Assembly (NCBI GenBank): GCA_012797505.1
Contig: JAAZOZ010000204.1
Coordinates: forward strand, 1 to 6,717
From: Smithella sp.
Lineage (GTDB): Bacteria; Desulfobacterota; Syntrophia; Syntrophales; Smithellaceae
DNA: 6,717 nt
Reading direction: 5' to 3'
Within the stretch, counting starts at the first letter, position 1. Every line of letters begins with the position of its first letter. Position numbers and translations under genes: made by a program. This document shows, piece by piece, positions 1 through 6,241 of this stretch. The notes below the pieces were generated by a model, which saw nothing but the letters and a program-made list of their open reading frames with translations, was not told the DNA's origin and made no database searches.

Positions 1-25
1 AAAATTTCTTTCATTGCTCTATCAT

Positions 26-212
26 GAGAGCTTTGCACAATGTTCAAATGGTCATTTCGACTTCTTCTTTGTCATTTCGACTTCTTCTTTGTCCTTTGTC
101 ATTTCGACTTCTTCTTTGTCATTTCGACCGAAGGGAGAAATCTTGAACAAACGGCCATCCTTAAGATTGCTCGTCGCTCACGCTCCTCGAAATGACATTT
201 TTCAAAGCTCTC
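26..212. mobile_element. MITE-like palindromic repeat element, copy 1
   Basis: This is a non-coding, nested imperfect palindrome. The outer ends are inverted repeats: GAGAGCTTTGCACAATGT at 26-43 matches the reverse complement of 195-212 at 16 of 18 positions. Inside, GTCATTTCGA (118-127) is inverted as TCGAAATGAC (187-196), and GAAATCTT (137-144) pairs with AAGATTGC (163-170) with one mismatch. The left half is expanded by 20-bp tandem units (51-117). The last 95 bp (118-212) recur at 6309-6403 with two differences (162 T/G, 169 G/T). No transposase is present, so if mobile it would depend on an enzyme supplied elsewhere. No target duplication is visible here (ATCAT on the left, GGCAC on the right). 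GTCATTTCGA-type palindromes with a GAAATCTT core are, from general knowledge, a common dispersed repeat in several bacterial phyla. The element lies immediately upstream of the regulator gene, so it forms part of that gene's leader or promoter region. Confidence 0.75.
51..117 (+). repeat. 20-bp tandem units inside repeat copy 1
   Basis: Three identical units GTCATTTCGACTTCTTCTTT lie at 51-70, 71-90 and 98-117. A 7-base broken unit (GTCCTTT, 91-97) separates the second from the third. The next GTCATTTCGA (118-127) begins the palindrome proper. Copy 2 of the element carries only two, slightly diverged units (6269-6288 and 6289-6308). The unit starts with the element's own inner inverted-repeat sequence, so the array probably grew by slippage or recombination of that end. 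The reading frame through it is repetitive and shows no sign of being a gene. Confidence 0.9.
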
Positions 213-226
213 GGCACATCCATGAA

Positions 227-242
227 CAGGAGTCGTGATGTG
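227..242 (+). promoter_or_regulatory. Ribosome binding site and GTG start of the regulator gene
   Basis: CAGGAG (227-232) lies seven bases before GTG at 240, an ideal Shine-Dalgarno spacing. The two in-frame ATG codons further upstream, at 192 and 222, have no purine-rich site before them. The ATG at 192 is inside the terminal inverted repeat of the mobile element. The GTG is therefore the best start, and the protein begins MKDTVEKRLEKKV. Confidence 0.7.
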
Positions 243-1649
243 AAAGACACGGTCGAAAAGCGGCTTGAGAAAAAAGTCCAATTCTACGAAACCGTCCTGA
301 ACAACATGCTGAACGGCGTCATCATTACCGATCTGGAGGGGAAAGTCATATTTTTCAGCGAATCCTACGGACGATTTCTGGGCAAGGACCCCAAAGCACA
401 AATCGGTTTGCACACGACGGAAGTCGTGGAGAATTCACGCATGCATATTGTTGCAAAAACCGGCATCCCGGAAATCAATCATGCTCAGCGCATCATGGAT
501 CACGATATGGTGGTTCAGCGCATCCCCATCAAAGATCATAACAACAAGCTGGTGGCTGTTTTCGGTCAGGTGATGTTCGAAGATGTCCGGGATGTCCAGG
601 TCCTTGCCAACAAGCTCAGCATTCTGGAGTCCAAAGTAAAACTCTATGAAAAGGAGCTCGTCAATTTAAGAGCGTCGAAATACAGTTGCCGGAACATCAT
701 CGGCAAAAGCTCGATCATGACGGAGCTGCGCAAACTTGCCGTCAAAGCGGCCAAGACCAATGCCCCGATTCTCCTCATGGGAGAAAGCGGAACGGGCAAA
801 GAACTCTTCGCCCACGCCATTCATCACGCAAGCGACCGTCAGGCTGCGCCGTTCGTCAGAATTAACTGCGCCGCAATTCCCAAAGATCTGATGGAAAGCG
901 AACTCTTCGGTTATGAACCCGGCGCCTATACCGGCGCCGGCAACAAAAGCAAACCGGGAAAATTCGAACTCGCCCATCAGGGCACCATCTTTCTCGACGA
1001 AATTACCGAATTGCCGCTGGAAATGCAGCCCAAATTACTGCGGGTCCTGGAAGAGAAAGAATTGGAGAGGCTGGGGGGAACGCGCGTCACCAAATGTGAT
1101 TTCCGGCTAATCGCCGCCACCCACGAGAACCTGGAGAAACGGGTGAGAGAAGGACTTTTCCGGCAGGACCTCTATTACCGGATCAATGTCATTCCAATCA
1201 ACATTCCCCCCTTGAAGGAACGGAAGGAAGATATTGCGATGATCGCCCAGCATCTCGTCCTGACGATGGGCAAAGAGTGCGGCACCAATATCAGCGGAAT
1301 CTCTCCTGAAGTCATCAGGATATTCGAAAAATATGACTGGCCGGGCAATATCCGTGAGCTCTCCAATGTTCTTGAAAGAATATTTTGCTCCATTGAGGGG
1401 GTAGAGGATAAGATTTGCGTGGAGCATTTGCCGGTCTTCTTCCGCGGCCTGGCCAGGAAACCCTCTCCATCGACATCGATCATCTTGAAGAATATCAGGG
1501 AAGATTCGGAAAAAGAAGCCCTGCTTCAGGCCATCCAGATCAGCAACAACAACAAGAACCAGGCTGCCAGGCTGCTCGGCATTCATCGCACCGCGCTTTA
1601 TAAAAAAATGAAAAAATTCGACATTCCCCTGATTCATTCCAAGTCCTAA
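240..1649 (+). CDS. Sigma-54-dependent transcriptional activator with PAS sensor domain
   Basis: This is a bacterial enhancer-binding protein that uses ATP hydrolysis to open promoters bound by sigma-54 RNA polymerase. It has 469 residues from GTG 240. An N-terminal PAS domain (about 15-115) probably senses a small molecule or redox state; there is no receiver domain, so phosphorelay control is unlikely. A helical, coiled-coil-like linker (about 119-145) follows. The AAA+ domain (about 154-400) has Walker A GESGTGKE (181-188), the sigma-54-contacting loop as GAYTGA (228-233; usual form GAFTGA), Walker B TIFLDE (249-254), an arginine-finger segment FRQDLYYR (307-314) and sensor II WPGNIREL (367-374). 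A Fis-type helix-turn-helix (about 425-459, containing NQAARLLGIHRTALYKKM) ends the protein. All catalytic motifs are present, so it should be active. The likely target is the -24/-12 promoter at 1797-1811, just downstream. The signal it senses is unknown. No clear hairpin terminator follows, only T-rich sequence at 1652-1679. Confidence 0.95.
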   Translation: MKDTVEKRLEKKVQFYETVLNNMLNGVIITDLEGKVIFFSESYGRFLGKDPKAQIGLHTTEVVENSRMHIVAKTGIPEINHAQRIMDHDMVVQRIPIKDHNNKLVAVFGQVMFEDVRDVQVLANKLSILESKVKLYEKELVNLRASKYSCRNIIGKSSIMTELRKLAVKAAKTNAPILLMGESGTGKELFAHAIHHASDRQAAPFVRINCAAIPKDLMESELFGYEPGAYTGAGNKSKPGKFELAHQGTIFLDEITELPLEMQPKLLRVLEEKELERLGGTRVTKCDFRLIAATHENLEKRVREGLFRQDLYYRINVIPINIPPLKERKEDIAMIAQHLVLTMGKECGTNISGISPEVIRIFEKYDWPGNIRELSNVLERIFCSIEGVEDKICVEHLPVFFRGLARKPSPSTSIILKNIREDSEKEALLQAIQISNNNKNQAARLLGIHRTALYKKMKKFDIPLIHSKS

Positions 1650-1691
1650 AATTCTTTTTTTTTCAGCTCTTTTTTCTTTCCAAAAGCGTAT

Positions 1692-1727
1692 GCGAATAGA
1701 TACATGTAGCGTTACGTCTATGGTTGC
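1692..1727. promoter_or_regulatory. Possible upstream activator site (imperfect dyad)
   Basis: ATAGA (1696-1700) is inverted as TCTAT (1717-1721), with GCGA and GGTTGC as loosely matching outer arms. An 8-base palindrome TACATGTA (1701-1708) lies within the spacer. The centre is about 115 bases upstream of the predicted sigma-54 transcription start, in the usual range for enhancer-binding protein sites. The dyad is imperfect and I see no second copy, so this is a suggestion only. Confidence 0.25.
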
Positions 1728-1796
1728 GATCCTTTTTCACTATAATATTTCCTAAGAAAATCCGGTCGGTTGCCGAATTGGAACGTCGCTTCACGA

Positions 1797-1811
1797 TGGC
1801 ATGCTTGTTGC
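1797..1811 (+). promoter_or_regulatory. Sigma-54 (-24/-12) promoter for the transporter genes
   Basis: TGGCATGCTTGTTGC matches the sigma-54 consensus TGGCAC-N5-TTGC at every position but one. The invariant GG (1798-1799) and GC (1810-1811) are exactly ten bases apart. The start of transcription should fall near 1823, giving a leader of about 110 bases before the ATG at 1933. The gene immediately upstream encodes a sigma-54 activator, so regulator and promoter support each other. The promoter is expected to need that activator and ATP, and to be silent without it. Confidence 0.85.
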
Positions 1812-1915
1812 GAGCTCACGGGAGAATACGATTGCATCAAAGGGGGTGTAAAAAGAGGAAAGGTTGAGCAGCAAAGCGGCCGGGGTGGCTCCACGACGAT
1901 CATTGACCTTTAGGG

Positions 1916-1923
1916 AAGGAGGG
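1916..1923 (+). promoter_or_regulatory. Ribosome binding site deciding the start of the small membrane protein
   Basis: AAGGAGGG lies nine bases before ATG 1933. The reading frame is open back to a TTG at 1864, which has a weaker GAGGAAAGG just before it. That start would add 23 mostly polar, basic residues ahead of the first membrane helix. The ATG is preferred. Confidence 0.8.
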
Positions 1924-1932
1924 AAGCATCAG

Positions 1933-2391
1933 ATGATTACTATTGGCGATCAAAAGAGAGATGTTATCGTAGTTATTATGGCTCTGCTCTGGGCATTCGT
2001 GCTTTATGCTGCCTGGAGCGGCGCCGTAAATAAAAACAGCGGCCTCATTCTGTGCGGCTTTTTTGCCAGCGCTCTCATCGTTGGCGCATTTTATTTGCTC
2101 GGCGCCGTTACCAATGAGAAGATGCCTGTCAGCGTTCTTGTTTATCCGGTGATTTTCAACGTTGTCTGCTGGGTGATTGCTTTTGTCATGGCCTATCAGA
2201 CTCGAGGCCAGAAACTGGATTTTATTCTGGGTATGCATCCGGGAATGTTCGGCGCGATTGTCTTCTTCTGGATCGGTTCCATGGTTGCCGCCGCCGTAGG
2301 CCTTCTGGTTTGGTTTGATAAACATATCCTGCCTCCGGATAAGTGGGCTGAATTCGAAAATGAAGTGACGCAACAGGAAAAATTACACTAA
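1933..2391 (+). CDS. Small four-helix membrane protein, putative symporter partner
   Basis: I do not recognise the family with certainty. The 152-residue protein has four hydrophobic segments, at about 11-28, 37-59, 66-88 and 104-127. A short polar N-terminus precedes them, and a charged C-terminal tail (about 128-152, rich in D, E, K and Q) follows. No signal peptide cleavage site or catalytic motif is visible. It is the first gene after the sigma-54 promoter. Its stop codon overlaps the AGGAGG ribosome binding site of the symporter gene 15 bases downstream, so the two are almost certainly co-transcribed and translated in step. Several SSS-family transporters have a small membrane protein encoded directly upstream (for example the DUF485 protein beside acetate permease ActP, and DUF4212 small subunits). 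By position and topology this protein may play that role, although its length and four helices differ from the typical two-helix forms. The partnership is inference. Confidence 0.85.
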   Translation: MITIGDQKRDVIVVIMALLWAFVLYAAWSGAVNKNSGLILCGFFASALIVGAFYLLGAVTNEKMPVSVLVYPVIFNVVCWVIAFVMAYQTRGQKLDFILGMHPGMFGAIVFFWIGSMVAAAVGLLVWFDKHILPPDKWAEFENEVTQQEKLH

Positions 2392-2406
2392 GGAGGACTT
2401 TTCGCC

Positions 2407-3891
2407 ATGAACGAACAATTTATTCAGCCTTCACCGTGGATCATCGGATATACGATCGTTTTCATCCTTATCTCTATGGGCATCGGCTTTTACGCCAGCA
2501 AATACGCCAAAACGGCCGAGCAGTTTTTCGGCGGCACGAAGATGTTTGGCGGCGTAACCATCGGGCTTGCCTCCATGGCGGCCGTGATGAGCGCTTTCGG
2601 TTTCATCGGCGGCCCCGGTCTGGTTTACAAATTCGGCATGTCCTCCATCTGGATGACGATCGCCTGCGGTCCCGGCATGGCATACGGCTACTGGATCCTG
2701 GCCAAACGGATGCGCGGCATGGCGGATGTCACCGACGTGGCGACGCTGCCGGATATCGCTCGGGTGAGATTCAACAGCCAGGCCGTTCGCGCCGTTCTGG
2801 CCATCGGATTATTCCTGGCCGCCATCTCCTACCTGTCCTCTCAGGTGATCGGCGGCGGCATCCTGATGAACCAGATGCTCGGGGTCTCCAATGAATGGGG
2901 CATCGTGATCATGTTTGGAACGACCGTGGCCTATATGATTTTCAGCGGCATGTCCGGAAGCATTTTGACCGACGCCTTCCAGGGCTTTATAATGTTGATC
3001 GCAGTGATTGCCGTGCTCGTCGGCTTTTTCATGATGACCGGCGGCGATTTAACCCCGATCATGAATTCGCCGCAATTCGGTCCTTCCTTTGTGGATGGAT
3101 TCGGTTCGATGCCGCTTCAGGCCGCCCTCGTGTTCGGACTGATCTTTTTTGTGGGCGCGATGGGCCAACCCACGATGCTGGCAAAAATGTATTCCCTAAA
3201 GACGCCGCAGGATATCAAAAAGGCCGGCGTCATCGGAGGGTTAAGCTACGGTGTGACTTCCATCGTCTGGATTCTTTGCGGCTACGGCGCATTGTATATC
3301 GTCGCAACCGGCGCTTCTCCGGCGCTGGCGAAAGCGGACAATGCCGCCTTCCTCTTTGTAAGCAAATTGGGAGGCGTCACGCAGGCGCTGGTGATGGCGG
3401 GCCTCTTGGCTGCAATCGTTTCAACTTCCAGTTTCTTCATTTCTCTGTCTTCGAGCGCCATCACCCGGGATCTGATCGGCGCTTTCGGCCACGAGATTCC
3501 TCACGACAAGCAGATCCGCATCGGCCAGATTCTGCAGGTCATTGTTCCGCTCATCGCGATCGGCATGGGGTTATGGGGAGGAAGAATGGTGGCCATCCTC
3601 GGGGCGCTGGGGTGGGGGTTCTTTGCTTCCGTGACGATTCCCACTTTCGCGATCGGCATGCTCTGGAAGCGTTGCTCGACGGAAGGCATTCTCACCGGTT
3701 TGGTGTTTGCCGTCATCTCGAATCCGGCCTATCTTATTCTCGAGAACCTGAAAATTTTCAAGTTTCCTTTTGCGGGCTATCTTTTCTGCATCGCCGGAGC
3801 CGTTGTCTTGACCGTCGTCGTATCCCTCTTTACAAAAACGTCCGCGGGAGAGAATATGCCCAAAGCGTTAAAGCCGATTTTCAAACTGTAA
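2407..3891 (+). CDS. Sodium:solute symporter (SSS family), probable organic acid uptake
   Basis: This inner-membrane secondary transporter is expected to couple uptake of a small solute to sodium entry. It has 494 residues, a normal length for the family, and long hydrophobic segments throughout, consistent with the LeuT-like fold of about 13 helices. The family signature region is SGMSGSILTDAFQG (180-193). The serine/threonine-rich segment around 337-350 (IVSTSSFFISLSSS), followed by ITRDL, resembles the helix that forms the second sodium site. The segment GQPTMLAKMYSLKTPQDIKKA (253-273) is also typical. ATG 2407 follows AGGAGG (2391-2396) by ten bases. Upstream it is tightly linked to the small membrane protein; downstream a strong terminator follows 12 bases after the stop. 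The substrate is not evident. The nearby CoA-transferase makes a monocarboxylate such as a short-chain fatty acid a reasonable guess, but amino acids, other acids or pantothenate-like solutes are also carried by this family. Confidence 0.93.
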   Translation: MNEQFIQPSPWIIGYTIVFILISMGIGFYASKYAKTAEQFFGGTKMFGGVTIGLASMAAVMSAFGFIGGPGLVYKFGMSSIWMTIACGPGMAYGYWILAKRMRGMADVTDVATLPDIARVRFNSQAVRAVLAIGLFLAAISYLSSQVIGGGILMNQMLGVSNEWGIVIMFGTTVAYMIFSGMSGSILTDAFQGFIMLIAVIAVLVGFFMMTGGDLTPIMNSPQFGPSFVDGFGSMPLQAALVFGLIFFVGAMGQPTMLAKMYSLKTPQDIKKAGVIGGLSYGVTSIVWILCGYGALYIVATGASPALAKADNAAFLFVSKLGGVTQALVMAGLLAAIVSTSSFFISLSSSAITRDLIGAFGHEIPHDKQIRIGQILQVIVPLIAIGMGLWGGRMVAILGALGWGFFASVTIPTFAIGMLWKRCSTEGILTGLVFAVISNPAYLILENLKIFKFPFAGYLFCIAGAVVLTVVVSLFTKTSAGENMPKALKPIFKL

Positions 3892-3903
3892 AAACGTTGT
3901 TTT

Positions 3904-3939
3904 ACGTCGGGGTCGGGCACCCCCGGCCCCGACGTTTTT
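3904..3939 (+). terminator. Strong intrinsic terminator after the symporter gene
   Basis: A 14-bp stem (3904-3917 with 3922-3935, one G-U pair) closes a four-base loop (CACC) and runs directly into TTTTT (3935-3939). AAAAACGTTG at 3890-3899 could instead pair with CGACGTTTTT at 3930-3939, with one wobble, so an alternative fold exists. The terminator ends six bases before the ribosome binding site of the lipoprotein gene. It should therefore limit read-through from the sigma-54 promoter into the downstream genes. Confidence 0.9.
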
Positions 3940-3955
3940 CCATCGAGGATTGGTT

Positions 3956-4180
3956 ATGAAGAAATTTCTGTCGATACGGCTGACGGTTGCGCTGTTGGCT
4001 TGCGCTGTCTTCTTTGTCGCCTGTGACGGCAACGGATCGAAGAAAAAAGTCGCTTCGGAAGATCAGGATTTCTCCTCGTCAGGGATGATCAAAGACATGG
4101 AAGAAATGCGGAAGGCCGCGGAAAAAGGCAAGCCGACAGCCCCGCCGGCGGGGGTCGCGCCACAGGAGTCGCGCAAATAG
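3956..4180 (+). CDS. Tiny predicted lipoprotein of unknown function
   Basis: This 74-residue protein has a classic lipoprotein signal: a basic start MKKFLSIR, a hydrophobic stretch (about 9-22) and a lipobox FVAC with the modified cysteine at 23. After cleavage only 52 residues remain. They are polar and charged (KKK, EDQD, KDMEEMRKAAEKGK) and end in a proline-rich tail, with no recognisable domain. Aspartate follows the cysteine, which in E. coli favours retention in the inner membrane; whether that rule holds here is unknown. ATG 3956 is preceded by GAGGA (3945-3949) six bases away; an in-frame TTG at 3950 is less likely. The gene lies between the symporter terminator and the CoA-transferase gene, 55 bases before the latter, and is probably co-transcribed with it. 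A role with the transporter or enzyme is possible but not shown. Confidence 0.78.
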   Translation: MKKFLSIRLTVALLACAVFFVACDGNGSKKKVASEDQDFSSSGMIKDMEEMRKAAEKGKPTAPPAGVAPQESRK

Positions 4181-4235
4181 GCTTCTATCGCCGGTTGTCC
4201 GGCGGACGGCTTTATCAAGAGGAGGAATACGATCG

Positions 4236-6227
4236 ATGGCGGACAGCCCAACTCATCATTCGAAGGATTCTTCACAAAAAAAAGAAAAGGTCGTTTCAGC
4301 GGCCGATGCCGTCAAGACGATTAGGGATGGCGACGTAATTGCCACGGAAGGTTTTGTCGGCGCCGGTTTTGCGGAAGAACTCGCCATTGCGCTTGCGGAT
4401 CAATTTCTGAATACCGGCACTCCCCGGAATCTATCCATTATTTACGCGGCGGGCCAGGGCGACGGCGCCACTGCTAAAAAAGGATTGAATCACCTGGCCC
4501 TCGAAGGACTTGTCGGCAGGGTGGTTGGCGGCCACATTGGACTTGCGCCAAAACTGCAAACGCTGATCAAAGAGAACAAGATTCTTGCCTACAACTGGCC
4601 TCAGGGCGTCGTTTCGCATTTTTTTCGTGAAGTGGCGGCAAAACGGCCGGGGGTGATCTCCAGGGTCGGTCTGGGAACTTATATCGACCCGCGATACGAT
4701 GGCGGCAAATTAAATGAAAAGACGTTCAGGGAGGGCGCGGATCTTGTAAAATTGATTGAAATTGAGGGGCAGGAATACCTGTTTTACAAGACCTTCCCCA
4801 TTCATGTCGCGTTTATCCGGGGAACAACGGCCGATACGTTCGGCAATATGAGCATGGAAAAGGAAGCCTTGACCCTGGAGGCGCTGGCGATTGCCATGGC
4901 GGTGAAAAACAGCGGAGGAATCGTGATTGCGCAAGTTGAGCGCGTCGCAGAACAAGGCACGCTGAATTGTCGTGACGTGAAAGTCCCCGGGATCATGGTC
5001 GATTACGTCGTGGTTTCGAGGCCGGAGAATCATTGGCAGACTTTTGCCGTTCAATATGATCCCTCTCTGAGCGGAGAGGTCCGCAAACCCATGAAATATA
5101 TCCCGCCTATGGCGATGGGGCCGCGAAAGATCATTGCGCGACGCGCCGCGTTTGAGCTTCGTCCGAAAAGCGTCGTCAACCTGGGCATCGGCATGCCCGA
5201 AGGAGTGGCCAATGTGGCGAACGAAGAAGGCATCCTTACGTCGCTCGTCATGACGGCAGAACCGGGCGTGATCGGCGGCATGCCCAACGGCGGCCTGAAT
5301 TTCGGCACGGGGACAAACACGGACTGCCTGATCGATCAGCCTTATCAGTTCGATTTCTATGACGGAGGCGGATTGGACGTCGCATTTCTGGGATCGGCGG
5401 AAATCGACAAACACGGCAATATCAACGTCAGCAAATTTGGCCCCCGCTTCGTCGGGCCGGGCGGCTTCATTAATATCAGCCAGAGCACCAAGGAAATCGT
5501 TTTTGTCGGCACTTTTACGGCCGGGGGCCTGAAAGTCTCCGTTGACGAGGGGAAACTGACGATTCTGGAAGAAGGCAGGGAAAGAAAATTCCTCAATCAC
5601 GTGGAACAGGTCACTTTCAGCGGAAAGTACGCTGCGGCAGCCAAGCAGCCGGTTCTTTACGTGACGGAACGTTGCGTGTTTTCTCTGGTCGAGGACGGCA
5701 TAGCGTTGATTGAAATTGCGCCCGGCATAGATCTGGAAAAAGATATTTTAGCGAATATGGAATTCAAACCGGTGATGAAGACGCCTCCGAAACTGATGGA
5801 CGAGCGTATTTTCCAGCATGGACTCATGGGGTTGAGAAAAGAGCTGGTGGTCATCCCGCTGGAAGAACGTCTGATATACAATCCCAAGCGAAACTCTTTT
5901 TACGTCAATTTCTCAAACTATAACATACGCACGAGCGAAGAGATCAGAAGAATCAAAAATGGCATCGAAGCGATCCTCGCGCCGCTCGGAAAGAAAGTGC
6001 CCACGATCGTCAACTACGACAATTTCAATATTGCTCCGGAGCTGACCCATGAGTATGCGGACATGCTCAAGCACGTCATGCAATATTACAGCAATGTGAC
6101 CAGATACACGACCAGTGCGTTTCTGCTGATGAAGTTGGGCGATGAACTGCTCAAGCGCGATGTGGATCTGCAGATGTTTGGCAGCATCGAAGACGCCAAA
6201 GAAGCTTTAAATACACTGGAAAAATAA
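4236..6227 (+). CDS. Acyl-CoA:carboxylate CoA-transferase (family I, fused subunits) with C-terminal extension
   Basis: This enzyme transfers CoA from an acyl-CoA to a free carboxylate through a glutamyl-CoA thioester intermediate, probably in the cytoplasm. The 663-residue chain contains both halves of a family I enzyme, as in E. coli YdiF and propionate CoA-transferase. The alpha-like half covers about 18-290, with DGDVIATEGFVGAGFAEELA near 31-50. The beta-like half covers about 295-525, with NLGIGMPEGVANVA (315-328) and the active-site motif TAEPGVIGGMPNGG. The expected catalytic glutamate is E342. Further family landmarks are DQPYQFDFYDGGGLD (367-381) and GGFINISQSTK (409-419). YdiF-type enzymes end near residue 530. 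Here about 130 more residues follow, including YVNFSNYNI, a long helix-forming stretch, and VTRYTTSAFLLMKLGDELLK (621-640), which may form a small alpha/beta regulatory domain. ATG 4236 follows GGAGG (4221-4225) by ten bases. The acyl and acceptor substrates cannot be told from sequence; short-chain acids such as acetate, propionate or butyrate are typical. Confidence 0.93.
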   Translation: MADSPTHHSKDSSQKKEKVVSAADAVKTIRDGDVIATEGFVGAGFAEELAIALADQFLNTGTPRNLSIIYAAGQGDGATAKKGLNHLALEGLVGRVVGGHIGLAPKLQTLIKENKILAYNWPQGVVSHFFREVAAKRPGVISRVGLGTYIDPRYDGGKLNEKTFREGADLVKLIEIEGQEYLFYKTFPIHVAFIRGTTADTFGNMSMEKEALTLEALAIAMAVKNSGGIVIAQVERVAEQGTLNCRDVKVPGIMVDYVVVSRPENHWQTFAVQYDPSLSGEVRKPMKYIPPMAMGPRKIIARRAAFELRPKSVVNLGIGMPEGVANVANEEGILTSLVMTAEPGVIGGMPNGGLNFGTGTNTDCLIDQPYQFDFYDGGGLDVAFLGSAEIDKHGNINVSKFGPRFVGPGGFINISQSTKEIVFVGTFTAGGLKVSVDEGKLTILEEGRERKFLNHVEQVTFSGKYAAAAKQPVLYVTERCVFSLVEDGIALIEIAPGIDLEKDILANMEFKPVMKTPPKLMDERIFQHGLMGLRKELVVIPLEERLIYNPKRNSFYVNFSNYNIRTSEEIRRIKNGIEAILAPLGKKVPTIVNYDNFNIAPELTHEYADMLKHVMQYYSNVTRYTTSAFLLMKLGDELLKRDVDLQMFGSIEDAKEALNTLEK

Positions 6228-6241
6228 AATGCCGGCCAGGA

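Noticed and set aside
51..127. CRISPR array made of 20-bp repeats
   Set aside because: Units are directly adjacent with no spacers, and they belong to a palindromic element also found at 6269-6403. No cas genes are present.
14..238. 74-codon open frame across repeat copy 1
   Set aside because: It translates the tandem units and palindrome (repeated ISTSSLSF) and has no ribosome site. Peptides like FRPKGEIL are a familiar by-product of this repeat class.
1107..1637. 176-codon minus-strand open frame
   Set aside because: It is antisense to the AAA+ and HTH coding sequence of the regulator and shows no family features.
1741..1746. Perfect TATAAT as a sigma-70 -10 box
   Set aside because: No -35-like hexamer lies at 16-18 bases upstream; the nearest, TTGCGA at 1724-1729, is only 11 bases away. 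There is no extended -10 TG. It is possible but unsupported in an AT-rich spacer.
1859..1912. Leader RNA structure or riboswitch (AAAGGT/ACCTTT stem)
   Set aside because: Only six pairs close a large loop, and no conserved riboswitch core or terminator/antiterminator pair is visible.
2895..3959. 354-codon + strand open frame overlapping the symporter
   Set aside because: Its product is rich in arginine and histidine, as expected from reading a hydrophobic membrane gene in another frame. The symporter frame carries the family signature.
4189..4204. CGCCGG-TTGT-CCGGCG hairpin as a terminator before the CoA-transferase
   Set aside because: No T-run follows, so it is at most a small leader hairpin.
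4710..5600. 296-codon open frame on the minus strand
   Set aside because: It lies wholly inside the CoA-transferase gene, whose conserved motifs fix the + strand frame. The minus product is not recognisable and is a shadow frame.
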